A DNA stretch of 45,748 nt from 66-474 sp051961995 (lineage in GTDB: Bacteria; Pseudomonadota; Gammaproteobacteria; Xanthomonadales; Rhodanobacteraceae), in assembly GCA_051961995.1 (NCBI GenBank), contig JBQCCR010000023.1, forward strand, positions 1-45,748. The letters run 5' to 3'. A program made the position numbers and the translations under genes. Under the pieces are notes generated by a model that was given only the letters and a program-made list of their open reading frames with translations, did not search any database and was not told the DNA's origin. Below are positions 34,948-43,997 of this stretch, piece after piece (within the stretch, counting starts at the first letter, position 1; the number at the start of each line of letters is the position of its first letter).

Positions 34948-36834
34948 ATGTTCAAATCTGCGATCAGCGCCCGCAACCCGGTCCTTCTGCGCGCCGCGCC
35001 GGCGACCCTGCTGGCGTTGCTGTTCATGCTGGCCACCGGGCTGCTGGACGGCGATCCCGGCGTTGCACCCGATGCGCTGTTCCACGCGCCCGAGGCGCTG
35101 TTCGCCAACGCGCTGCCGGGCTTGTTGCTGGCGCTGGTACTGCTGGCCTTCACCCGGCGCTGGGTGTTCTCCCTGCTGATCGCGTTCGGCGCGGAGGCGC
35201 TGCTGTACTGGGTGAACGCGCAAAAGATCGCGAATCTCGCCTCGCCCATCGTGCCAGCCGATTTCCACATGCTCGGCCAGCTCGATCACGGCGGTGCGCA
35301 TCTGCTGAGCGGTTACGCACATCTGGGCGGCTGGCCGATGTTCGCGGCGGCCGGGGGCGTGATCGCGCTGATCGCATTGTGGACCTACGAGCCGCCGTTG
35401 ATTCCGCGCCGCGCATTGCCGCGTACCGGGATTGCCGCATGTGCGGCCGCGGCGCTGCTGTCGCTGTGCGCGGGCGTGCCCGGCTGGCGGGTGATCTACA
35501 ACCGCACCGCGCTCCAGTTCCAGCCATGGTCGGCCACGGAAACCGCCAAGCACAGCGGCGTGATCAGCATGCTCGCGCTGTACAAACTCGATTACGCCAG
35601 CCAGCGCTTGAAGATTGATACCAAGGCCGCGCGCGCGCTGCTCGGGAGTGCCGGGCCCGCCGTGCGCGCGCACATGGCCGCCGGGAACGACGGCGTGCGC
35701 CCCGACATCGTGATCGTGCAGAGCGAATCGTTCTTCAATCCCGGCCGCATGGTCGGTTACGCGCCGTACCAGTTCATCCCCAACTTCGAACGGCTCGCGG
35801 CGGACGGCGAATCCGGTCCGCTGCACGTGCCCACCTTCGGCGGCGGCACCATCCGCACCGAATTCGAGGTGCTGACCGGCCTGCCGTTGCGCTATTTCCC
35901 GCAGGTGCAGTTTCCGTACCTGCAGATCGAGGCGAAGGTGATCCCGGGCCTGGCGCGCACGCTGCGCGCCAACGGCTACACCACGCTCGCGATTCATGAC
36001 AACAACCGCAGCTTCTGGAATCGCGCGAGTGCACTGGAACGGCTGGGCTTCGATCGTTTCATCGCGATCAATGATTTCCCGAAGAACCTGCCGCACGATG
36101 GCCACTACGTCGCCGACAGCGCGCTCACCGACGAAATCCTGGCGCAACTGCGTGGCAGCGGCCCGCCGCAACTGATCTTCGCGATCAGCATGGAAGCGCA
36201 CGGTCCCTACGACGGCAACCCCGGGCCCATCAATCTCGCCGAACGCGATGCGATCCCGGTGCCCGCGGGCGTCACGGGCATCCCAAAAACGATGTTGCAG
36301 AACTATCTTTACCACCTGCGTCACGCCGACGCGGAATTGGGCCGGCTCGCCAATGTGTTGTCGAAACGCTCGCGTCCCACCTTGCTGATGTTCTACGGCG
36401 ATCACCTGCCGGCGCTTGGACAGGCGTTCGAGATCAACGGCTTCAAGAACCACGGCGATCAGCTCGAGCAGACCGGCTCCTGGCTGATTGTGGATCCTGC
36501 GCATCCGCACGAAAGACCGACCGAGGCGATCGCCTCATGGGCGCTGCCCGGGAAATTGCTGGAGCGCGCGGGCATCCGCGACGACGCCTGGTTCGCGCTG
36601 ACGGACGTGCTGGCGCCGCAGTTGTCCGGCCTCACCCGCGCGCCGGACGCGCCGCCCGCGCCGGAGACGGCGCAGCAGAAATTGCTCGATCAGGGCATGA
36701 CCAACGTCGCCCAGCTTCGACTCAAGGGCAAGCTCGACAAGCTGCTGCCCGAGGGCGTTGCCGCCGCAGCCGTCGCCGCACGCGCATCGCGCGCACCGAC
36801 GGTCGCCGCGCATGCCGATGGGGTGACGCAGTAA
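34948..36834 (+). CDS. LTA-synthase-like membrane phosphotransferase (sulfatase fold)
   Basis: A 628-residue protein with about five N-terminal membrane segments and a periplasmic alkaline-phosphatase/sulfatase-fold domain. The metal and nucleophile motifs match LtaS: IVIVQSESFFNP (metal Glu), GGGTIRTEFEVLTGL (nucleophile Thr region), HDNNRSFWNR, SMEAHGPYD and FYGDHLPALG (Asp-His). Gram-negative relatives transfer phosphoglycerol or phosphoethanolamine to periplasmic glucans or LPS. The substrate here cannot be told. The C-terminal 40 residues are Ala-rich and low complexity. ATG 34948 gives a short head before helix 1. It is divergent from glnE. Confidence 0.87.
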   Translation: MFKSAISARNPVLLRAAPATLLALLFMLATGLLDGDPGVAPDALFHAPEALFANALPGLLLALVLLAFTRRWVFSLLIAFGAEALLYWVNAQKIANLASPIVPADFHMLGQLDHGGAHLLSGYAHLGGWPMFAAAGGVIALIALWTYEPPLIPRRALPRTGIAACAAAALLSLCAGVPGWRVIYNRTALQFQPWSATETAKHSGVISMLALYKLDYASQRLKIDTKAARALLGSAGPAVRAHMAAGNDGVRPDIVIVQSESFFNPGRMVGYAPYQFIPNFERLAADGESGPLHVPTFGGGTIRTEFEVLTGLPLRYFPQVQFPYLQIEAKVIPGLARTLRANGYTTLAIHDNNRSFWNRASALERLGFDRFIAINDFPKNLPHDGHYVADSALTDEILAQLRGSGPPQLIFAISMEAHGPYDGNPGPINLAERDAIPVPAGVTGIPKTMLQNYLYHLRHADAELGRLANVLSKRSRPTLLMFYGDHLPALGQAFEINGFKNHGDQLEQTGSWLIVDPAHPHERPTEAIASWALPGKLLERAGIRDDAWFALTDVLAPQLSGLTRAPDAPPAPETAQQKLLDQGMTNVAQLRLKGKLDKLLPEGVAAAAVAARASRAPTVAAHADGVTQ

Positions 36835-36874
36835 GCGCATCCCGGCCAAATCGGCCTGGCGCGCCGGCACCAAG

Positions 36875-38290
36875 TCAGAAGCGGCGAGTCAGCGTGGCAC
36901 CCCAGGAATGGCCCGCGTAGGCGCCCGTGTTCAGTATCCGCTGGCTGTAACCGGCATTCAGGTTCAATTGCCAGGATGAGAAGATGCCGATCACCAGTGA
37001 CGCGCTGATGTCGTTGGCGCGGCGCCAGGAAGTGAAGGTCTCGTCGCGTTGCCTGCCCACCCCGGCCTGGATCGCCAGTCCGGTGTTGTCATTGAGCCCG
37101 ATGTAGCTGTAGGCAACCAGCGCATACCGCCGGTAGTCACTGGGCGCGTAATAGCCATCGCCGGGGTTGTCGTCGAACGACAGGTGTTGGGCCGCAACCC
37201 CGAGATCAAGCATGAAGTGGGGAACGCGCACCACCGCGCGCCGCAGCGCGGCATTCCAGTCCACGCTGGCATTGCTGTCGCTGTAATGGTCGCGGCGCAG
37301 CCACACGTCTCCCGTCCAGTTGAAGTCCGGCGTCCATTGCGCGTGGCCGGCGATACCGGTGCGATCCAGCCCCAGTGACAGCGAACGCGGCGACGCATCG
37401 AGCCGGTCACGATCAGCCGCCAGATCGAATCGGAACGTGTCGCTGACCCGCTGGTCGAGTCCCAACCGCCAGAGCGTCAGGCTGTCTCCGGGGATGGAGG
37501 ACTGACCGACGGCGGCACTCAGTTGGGTGTAGAGCGAGGGCGCGTACCGCACCCCGAACAATCCGCGGTTTTCGCCAACCGAACGCCCGCCGCTGCTACT
37601 GCTGAAAGGCCCGGTTGATGGTCCACGGTAATCCCAGTGGCCCAGGTCCATGGTCCAACGCAGGGCATCACCCTGCGCGAACTCGCCGCGCAATGTCGGT
37701 TGCGAACGCACCAGACCGTCCGAGTCGGAGCCATGCTGATAGTCGAGCGCGATAAAGGAATCGGTGTGGATTCGAACCGCGCGCTCGAGGTCGCGCGCAT
37801 CCTTGCTGTCCGGCTTCGCGTGCTTCACAGCCTCGACATACGGCAATGCCACGCGCGGCCGCGCCGATTGCCGCAAGGCAACAGCCTGGGTGTAGTTGGG
37901 CAACAGGCCGTCGGAATCGGCCGCCAACGCAGCCGCGTTGACCGCCTGCGCTGCGCGGATCCGTCCACCCCAGGCCAGCACCGCGGCAAGCACCACCTGA
38001 CCGTCCGGGCTTGCGGCGGCCTCGGGATGCAGGTCCAGCACCCGCTTGGCGCCGGCATAATCACCCGCCCACGTCAGGTAGCGCGCCAGATCGAGGACCG
38101 CAACCTGATCGGTCGGATGACTGACGACGTATTCGCGCATGGTCCGCGTCGCGGCGCCGGCATCGCCGGACCACATCAGCGCGCGCGCCTGTGCGTCAAG
38201 GGGCTGCTCGGCCGGGCTCTGTGCCCACGCCATGGCCGGTGCCGCCACGAGGGCGCCGATGATCAACGCGAGATGTTTCATTTTCGCCAT
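36875..38290 (-). CDS. TPR plus outer-membrane beta-barrel protein (YaiO/PgaA-like)
   Basis: About 471 residues. A Sec signal peptide ends near AMAWA. Residues 30-180 are helical repeats of TPR type (ALMWSGDAGAATRTMREYV, LARYLTWAGDYAGAKRVLDL, VLAWGGRIRAAQAVN). Residues 190-471 alternate polar and hydrophobic residues as about 16 beta strands, and the protein ends in Phe, the usual BAM signal. This resembles the YaiO family and the exporter half of PgaA. The ATG at 38290 has GGAA at the right spacing and overlaps the GT2 stop by 13 bp; 38281 (ATGA overlap) is an alternative. As the last gene after a GT2 synthase it probably exports the polymer. Confidence 0.8.
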   Translation of the reverse strand: MAKMKHLALIIGALVAAPAMAWAQSPAEQPLDAQARALMWSGDAGAATRTMREYVVSHPTDQVAVLDLARYLTWAGDYAGAKRVLDLHPEAAASPDGQVVLAAVLAWGGRIRAAQAVNAAALAADSDGLLPNYTQAVALRQSARPRVALPYVEAVKHAKPDSKDARDLERAVRIHTDSFIALDYQHGSDSDGLVRSQPTLRGEFAQGDALRWTMDLGHWDYRGPSTGPFSSSSGGRSVGENRGLFGVRYAPSLYTQLSAAVGQSSIPGDSLTLWRLGLDQRVSDTFRFDLAADRDRLDASPRSLSLGLDRTGIAGHAQWTPDFNWTGDVWLRRDHYSDSNASVDWNAALRRAVVRVPHFMLDLGVAAQHLSFDDNPGDGYYAPSDYRRYALVAYSYIGLNDNTGLAIQAGVGRQRDETFTSWRRANDISASLVIGIFSSWQLNLNAGYSQRILNTGAYAGHSWGATLTRRF

Positions 38291-39657
38291 TTGCGGTTTC
38301 CGGTGATCCACAGGTCGGAGCCGAACCGCAGCAGGGTGAAGGTGTCCGCAAACATCATTGCGTAGCGGATCGGCGTGACCAGCAGGCCTTTGCAGAACAT
38401 ACCGAAGCGGTTTTCGCGGGCGACCACGATCAGCACGATCAGCGAAAGGACCACTTCCGCGACCAGCGTCACCAGCAGTGCGTCCCACATGCGCAGGATC
38501 AACAGGATGATCAGCGCCGCAGGAAAGCCGATCTTCTCGACCGCCGACAGGAACATCGCCCAGCCGATCGGCCGGCCGTAGCGAGCCGTGTGGGATTCGC
38601 CGAAGGGCTGCCGGTACTGCTCCTTGATCTTGCGCTGCTCGGCGACGCCACTGGCCTTGTCTCTGCGCTGTTTGCGCCAGCGGCGCAACACCCGCAAAGG
38701 CGTGCGCAGCAGATTGTCGAAGTAGTAGCAGCTCTGCAGGAACGAGGAAGACCACAGGTAGATCTGCCTGGGCAGGCGCTGCACCTCGGGTTCCTCGGAG
38801 CGCGCCAGCACATCCTGCAGCTGGATATTGCGATAACCGGAACTGTTGAGCGCGAAGCCGATGAAGATGTCCTCGGAATTGGTCAGGTCGTCGCCGAGCA
38901 GCGGTTCGTAATGGTCGAACAGATCCTTGATGTACTTGCGCCGGTACGCCACGGCGCATCCCACTGGATTGACGATGCCGCCGAAGAACACCATCTGGCC
39001 CTTGTAGACGAAGCGCTGCAGGAAGGTATAGAGGCACTCGCGGTAAGTGTTGGACAACCACCACCACAGCCCGTGCCGCCTGCCGCGCCGGGCATGCGGA
39101 TCGTCGTAGGTTTGTGCGCCATGCCAGCGCTGGAATTCCGGCGTCATCGCCAGCGCGTGGCGATTCTTCGGACGCATCGGCAGGATGATTCCGCAGGCGC
39201 TGGCTATGCCGACGCCCTTGTAAAGTTCCTGCACGCACCGCTCGATGTAATCCGGCGATTCCAGAAAAGTATCGCCATCGAGAATGAACTCGACATCGGA
39301 ATCGAACTCGCGTGCCTGGCGCTTGATGGTCGGGGTCTTGCCGATCGAGCTCGCCCGCTCGATCACAATGAGATCGAGCCCGGCTGCTGCGGCGTACTCG
39401 CGTGCGCGCGGAACGGTTTCGTCCTTCGCGCCATCCTCGACCAGAATGATGTGGCGCGGCTTGAGGGTCTGGCGGGCCAACGAGGCCAGGCAATGGATGA
39501 TGTTGTCCTCTTCCTTGTAGGCGGGGACGACCACATCCACCACCGCGGTACGCCAGTCCTCGGTGGGCGTGGGAACGGTCTTGTCGGGGCCGCGCAGCAG
39601 CCCGACGATGCTAAGCAGCGCGTTCGGACTGAGCACGAACCACGGTGCAGTGGCCAT
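38278..39657 (-). CDS. Membrane GT2 polysaccharide synthase
   Basis: A 459-residue processive-type glycosyltransferase of the inner membrane. The catalytic domain (residues 38-300) has DVVVPAYKEEDNIIHCL, the Asp in LVEDGAKDE (Asp75), the LDGDT metal motif (127-130) and TNSEDIFIG (Glu262-Asp263), which replaces the ED of hyaluronan/chitin/NodC synthases. The QRRRW helix is replaced by RLPRQIYLWSSSFL. Three or more hydrophobic helices follow from about residue 365 (AALIILLILRMWDALLVTLV and onward). No PilZ domain is present. ATG 39657 has a GGGGAG ribosome site and lies 47 bp inside the upstream SDR gene. The polymer is unknown. Confidence 0.85.
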   Translation of the reverse strand: MATAPWFVLSPNALLSIVGLLRGPDKTVPTPTEDWRTAVVDVVVPAYKEEDNIIHCLASLARQTLKPRHIILVEDGAKDETVPRAREYAAAAGLDLIVIERASSIGKTPTIKRQAREFDSDVEFILDGDTFLESPDYIERCVQELYKGVGIASACGIILPMRPKNRHALAMTPEFQRWHGAQTYDDPHARRGRRHGLWWWLSNTYRECLYTFLQRFVYKGQMVFFGGIVNPVGCAVAYRRKYIKDLFDHYEPLLGDDLTNSEDIFIGFALNSSGYRNIQLQDVLARSEEPEVQRLPRQIYLWSSSFLQSCYYFDNLLRTPLRVLRRWRKQRRDKASGVAEQRKIKEQYRQPFGESHTARYGRPIGWAMFLSAVEKIGFPAALIILLILRMWDALLVTLVAEVVLSLIVLIVVARENRFGMFCKGLLVTPIRYAMMFADTFTLLRFGSDLWITGNRKWRK

Positions 39658-40639
39658 CGTGTTCTCCCCTCAGGCGCTGGCGCTCGGCGGCAACCAGGTC
39701 ATCGATCGTTTGTTCCAGCGTGAACACGTGGGTGAAATTGGTCATGCCGCGCAATCGTTCGAGGTTCGGACGCCGGCGGCGGATGTCCTCGAAATCCTCG
39801 CCATAGGCTTCGCGCAATGGCACGTGCTTGATCCGGGACAGGCTGCCGGCGCGCGCAATGACCAGCTCGGCCAGTTCCAGGATGCTGATCTCGCGGTCGT
39901 TGCCGACATTGGAGATCAATGTTTCGCCGGGGGCGCAGGTTGCCAGCGCATCGAGCGCGCGCACGGTGTCGCGAACGTCGCAGAACGAACGCGTTTGTGT
40001 ACCGCCACCGAATACGGTGATCGGTTCGTTGCGCACGGCTTGCGCGACGAAACGCGGCACCACCATGCCGTAGCGCCCGACCTGGCGCGGCCCGATGGTG
40101 TTGAAGAAGCGCGCGATGACCGCCGGGATACCGAATCGCTGGGCATAGGAAAGCCCGAGCGCTTCATCCGCGATCTTGCTGACCGAGTAGCCCCAGCGTG
40201 TGCCCGCGCGGGTGCTCACGACCAGATCCTGTTCTTCGCGCAGGATGTCCTCGTCGTTGTGTCCATAGACCTCGGAACTGGAAGCCAGCACCACTTGCGG
40301 CTTCCAGCCACCCGCGTGGGCCGCGCGCAGCAGGCGCTCGCAACCGGCAATATTGGTTGCCAGCACCTTGGTCGGCTCGGCAATCACCCGATACACGCCG
40401 ACCACCGCGGCCAGATGGTAGATGCGGTCCGCCCAGCCCACCACGTGTTCCAGCCGGTTCCAGGTCAGCACATCGGCTTCATCGAAGCGGAAGTGCGGAT
40501 TGTCGTCGTGAGCCGCCAGATTCGCCCGCACGCCGGTGGAAAGGTCGTCAACCACCCGTACCTGATCCCCGCGTGCAAGATGCAGATCCACCAGGTGCGA
40601 GCCTATGAAGCCCGCACCTCCCGTGATCAACACGTGCAT
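39611..40639 (-). CDS. NAD-dependent sugar-nucleotide epimerase/decarboxylase (extended SDR)
   Basis: A 342-residue extended SDR that probably converts a nucleotide sugar for the synthase downstream. The NAD loop TGGAGFIGSHL is at residues 6-16. The catalytic Tyr151-x3-Lys155 is in GYSVSKIADE, with Ser in LASSSEVYG. GPRQVGRYGMVVPRFV and GGGTQTRSFCDVRDTVRAL place it with UDP-glucose 4-epimerases, UDP-glucuronate decarboxylases and related dehydratases, which I cannot separate. A strong GGAGGGG ribosome site precedes the ATG at 40639. The last 15 codons overlap the GT2 gene. First gene of a three-gene operon. Confidence 0.85.
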   Translation of the reverse strand: MHVLITGGAGFIGSHLVDLHLARGDQVRVVDDLSTGVRANLAAHDDNPHFRFDEADVLTWNRLEHVVGWADRIYHLAAVVGVYRVIAEPTKVLATNIAGCERLLRAAHAGGWKPQVVLASSSEVYGHNDEDILREEQDLVVSTRAGTRWGYSVSKIADEALGLSYAQRFGIPAVIARFFNTIGPRQVGRYGMVVPRFVAQAVRNEPITVFGGGTQTRSFCDVRDTVRALDALATCAPGETLISNVGNDREISILELAELVIARAGSLSRIKHVPLREAYGEDFEDIRRRRPNLERLRGMTNFTHVFTLEQTIDDLVAAERQRLRGEHDGHCTVVRAQSERAA

Positions 40640-40673
40640 GGGCCCCTCCCTATCGCGTGCCGCCAGCGATGAC

Positions 40674-40689
40674 CGTGAACTATTTCACG
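40674..40689. promoter_or_regulatory. CRP/Clp-like dyad upstream of the polysaccharide operon
   Basis: CGTGA-AATAGT-TCACG on the minus strand has the CRP/Clp half-site pattern TGTGA-N6-TCACA with only the outer base of each half changed. It lies 35-50 bp before the SDR start. In Xanthomonas, Clp controls exopolysaccharide genes and responds to cyclic di-GMP. The match is short, so this is tentative. Confidence 0.4.
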
Positions 40690-40892
40690 TTTTGAGCACG
40701 CCCCATGCCAACCGCGCTCCCGCCCCGCCAAAGCGGCAGGAGCCTGCGCACGGCTTGCGGCGGGTGGCGAATCCGGGCTTTTTTGTCGTTGGACAACGCT
40801 TCTGGAATCGGACCGCACCGCCCCAATTTCGTCACTTTGGTCGCGCCGGGTCGGTGCGGATGACTGAAAGCGTCACAGGACTGAACGGCACA

Positions 40893-40920
40893 AAAAAGCC
40901 CCGCCGAAGCGGGGCTTTTT
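40893..40920 (-). terminator. groEL terminator
   Basis: An 11-bp stem with AGCCCCGC/GCGGGGCT core (40894-40904 with 40909-40919) and a CGAA loop. A/T tracts on both sides make it usable in both directions; on the minus strand it ends groES-groEL transcription. Confidence 0.9.
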
Positions 40921-41006
40921 GTTTGTCCGGATTTCGTTCGCGGCGGCGCGAACCCGGGTGGAACGGCGAGCCGTGAACCCGGGTTGATCGGCCAAAGGAC
41001 GACCGA

Positions 41007-42659
<1,653 letters not shown>

Positions 42660-42844
42660 GTGTAATTCCTCGAGTGATCTTGTGCGATCCGGATTCGATC
42701 CGCTCTGTCACGCCCTCACAACCCTCGCCCATCCTGCGGATGGGCTGCCCCCTTGACTCAAGGGGACGAAGAAGCGCGGCTTCGACAGGCGATTTCGTGT
42801 CCCGATTCGAATATGTGTGTTTGGCGCGAGTGCGAGCGACTCGA
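42660..42844. repeat. groES-groEL spacer with two perfect hairpins
   Basis: 185 bp between two genes that usually lie tens of bases apart. GCCCATCC/GGATGGGC (42727-42734 with 42738-42745, 3-nt loop) and CCCCTTGA/TCAAGGGG (42749-42756 with 42758-42765) stand side by side. They look like a paired REP-type insertion. They could act as an RNA processing or stability site that changes the GroES to GroEL ratio. I see no strong internal promoter. Confidence 0.6.
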
Positions 42845-43135
42845 TCAACCTTCAATAATGGCCATCAGGTCTTCTTCGCGCATGACGAGCAGTTCGTCGC
42901 CATCCACCTTGACCTCGGTGCCGGAATACTTGCCAAACAGCACCTTGTCGCCGGCCTTGACGCCCATCGGGCGCACTTTGCCGTCGTCGAGGATCTTGCC
43001 GGTGCCCACCGCGATGACCTCGCCCTTGATCGGCTTCTCGGTCGCGGTGTCGGGGATGACGATGCCGCCGGCGGACTTGGTTTCCGCCTCCAGGCGCTTG
43101 ATGATCACGCGGTCGTGCAACGGACGAAGCTTCAT
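42845..43135 (-). CDS. groES: 10-kDa co-chaperonin
   Basis: The 96-residue lid of the GroEL chamber. It has KLRPLHDRVIIKRLEAE at the start, the mobile loop TKSAGGIVIPDTATEKP with the conserved GGI-V tripeptide area, and GDKVLFGKYSGTEVKVDG. It is full length. An AGGGAG ribosome site precedes ATG 43135. It is the first gene of the groE operon and has a CIRCE operator 61 bp upstream. Confidence 0.97.
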   Translation of the reverse strand: MKLRPLHDRVIIKRLEAETKSAGGIVIPDTATEKPIKGEVIAVGTGKILDDGKVRPMGVKAGDKVLFGKYSGTEVKVDGDELLVMREEDLMAIIEG

Positions 43136-43195
43136 AGCTGCTCCCTAGGTGTACAGGTTGAAGAAAAAACGCCCTCGCCCAATCCGTTGGGATTG

Positions 43196-43222
43196 TTAGC
43201 ACTCGGACGCAGAGAGTGCCAA
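43196..43222 (-). promoter_or_regulatory. CIRCE operator (HrcA site) of the groE operon
   Basis: TTAGCACTC-N9-GAGTGCCAA differs from the CIRCE consensus (TTAGCACTC-N9-GAGTGCTAA) at one base. A TACAAT -10 box on the minus strand (43222-43227) touches the operator, so HrcA binding would block transcription. hrcA itself is not in the window. Confidence 0.92.
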
Positions 43223-43339
43223 TTGTAGGCGCAACGCCGGCCCGCGAAAACCCCGCCGGCGCGACGAACCCAATGGCAGATAGGGGCAACCGGGCAGAGT
43301 TCAAGGCCAGTCGGCTGCCGAAAGACCGCAAGCCTTCCG

Positions 43340-43467
43340 CCGTCATTCCGGGGCCGCCGCTTTGTCGCGGGCCCGTGTGCGACGAAACGCCAAACCGCCA
43401 TCCTTGGTCGAAAGCTCCGTCCACAAAGTCCGCGGTTCCGGCCTGCGGCCGGCCCCCGGAATGACGG
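43340..43467. repeat. MITE-like element with 16-bp inverted ends
   Basis: CCGTCATTCCGGGGCC (43340-43355) and its inverted copy GGCCCCCGGAATGACGG (43451-43467, one extra C) bound 95 bp of GC-rich DNA with an internal GTCGC/GCGAC hairpin. No coding capacity is evident. It resembles the CCGTCATTCCGGG-type intergenic repeats I know from other proteobacteria. Confidence 0.65.
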
Positions 43468-43508
43468 TTGGGCTTTATGCTTCGACTCTCTCAACTCCCG
43501 AATCCCGA

Positions 43509-43835
43509 ATGTCCGACACCCTGCTGATCCTCTGCACCTGCCCCGATGCCGAATCGGCGACGACGATCGCCCGGATACTGGTCGGGGAGCGGCTGGCCGC
43601 GTGCGTGAACCGCGTGCCCGGACTGACTTCGGTCTATCGGTGGCAAGGCGAAATCCACGAGGACAACGAGGTGCTGCTGCTGATCAAGACTCGCCGGGAG
43701 TTGTTCGAACTGCTGCGGGCACGGATCATCGAGCTGCATCCCTACAACGTGCCGGAAGTGATCGCGCTGGAGATCACGGCGGGACATGCACCCTATCTCG
43801 AGTGGTTGCGTACGGAAACCAAGGCCAGGACGTGA
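43509..43835 (+). CDS. cutA: Divalent-cation tolerance protein CutA
   Basis: A 108-residue trimeric ferredoxin-fold protein. It has LCTCPDAESATTIARILV, GERLAACVNRVPGLTSVYRWQGEI and LIKTRRELFELLRARI, then HPYNVPEVIALEITAGHAPYLEWL, the standard CutA1 pattern. The role in copper tolerance is disputed and the real function is uncertain. The ATG at 43509 lies within a CCCGAATCCCGAATG repeat and has no Shine-Dalgarno sequence; an upstream ATG at 43461 is in frame. It is followed by dsbD after a repeat-filled 162 bp. Confidence 0.93.
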   Translation: MSDTLLILCTCPDAESATTIARILVGERLAACVNRVPGLTSVYRWQGEIHEDNEVLLLIKTRRELFELLRARIIELHPYNVPEVIALEITAGHAPYLEWLRTETKART

Positions 43836-43880
43836 GCTGGCGGGCAGATAGCCGGTCTTGCGACAATAGTGATCTTTTTG

Positions 43881-43985
43881 CAACACCAACCTCGCAGGAG
43901 CGCGCAGCGCTCAAGCTCCGCTTCAAGAGGAGGCTTGGGCAGGAATGGTGTTGATGACTATGTCGCGCGCAGGCGCACTCCTACA
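43881..43985. repeat. REP-like repeats between cutA and dsbD
   Basis: CAACACCA (43881-43888) pairs with TGGTGTTG (43946-43953). The pieces GCAGGAGCGCGCAGCGCTC and, on the minus strand, TGTAGGAGTGCGCCTGCG are the TGTAGGAGYGCGC-type units common in Pseudomonas and Xanthomonas relatives. They fill most of the gap and must lie in the dsbD upstream region. Confidence 0.6.
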
Positions 43986-43997
43986 CGAACCCAGACC

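Larger units (their letters stand above)
40640..41006. other. Intergenic region between the polysaccharide operon and groEL
   Basis: 367 bp without a convincing gene. It holds the polysaccharide operon's upstream region with a CRP/Clp-like dyad (40674-40689), a GC-rich stretch with no clear feature, a small CGTTG/CAACG hairpin near 40784-40796, and the groEL terminator. Short open frames here lack ribosome sites and similarity. Confidence 0.6.

Noticed and set aside
31956..35618. A 1220-codon open frame antisense to glnE
   Set aside because: The sequence has no domain-like pattern and is the reverse shadow of glnE; the same happens opposite thiC, tolC and groEL.
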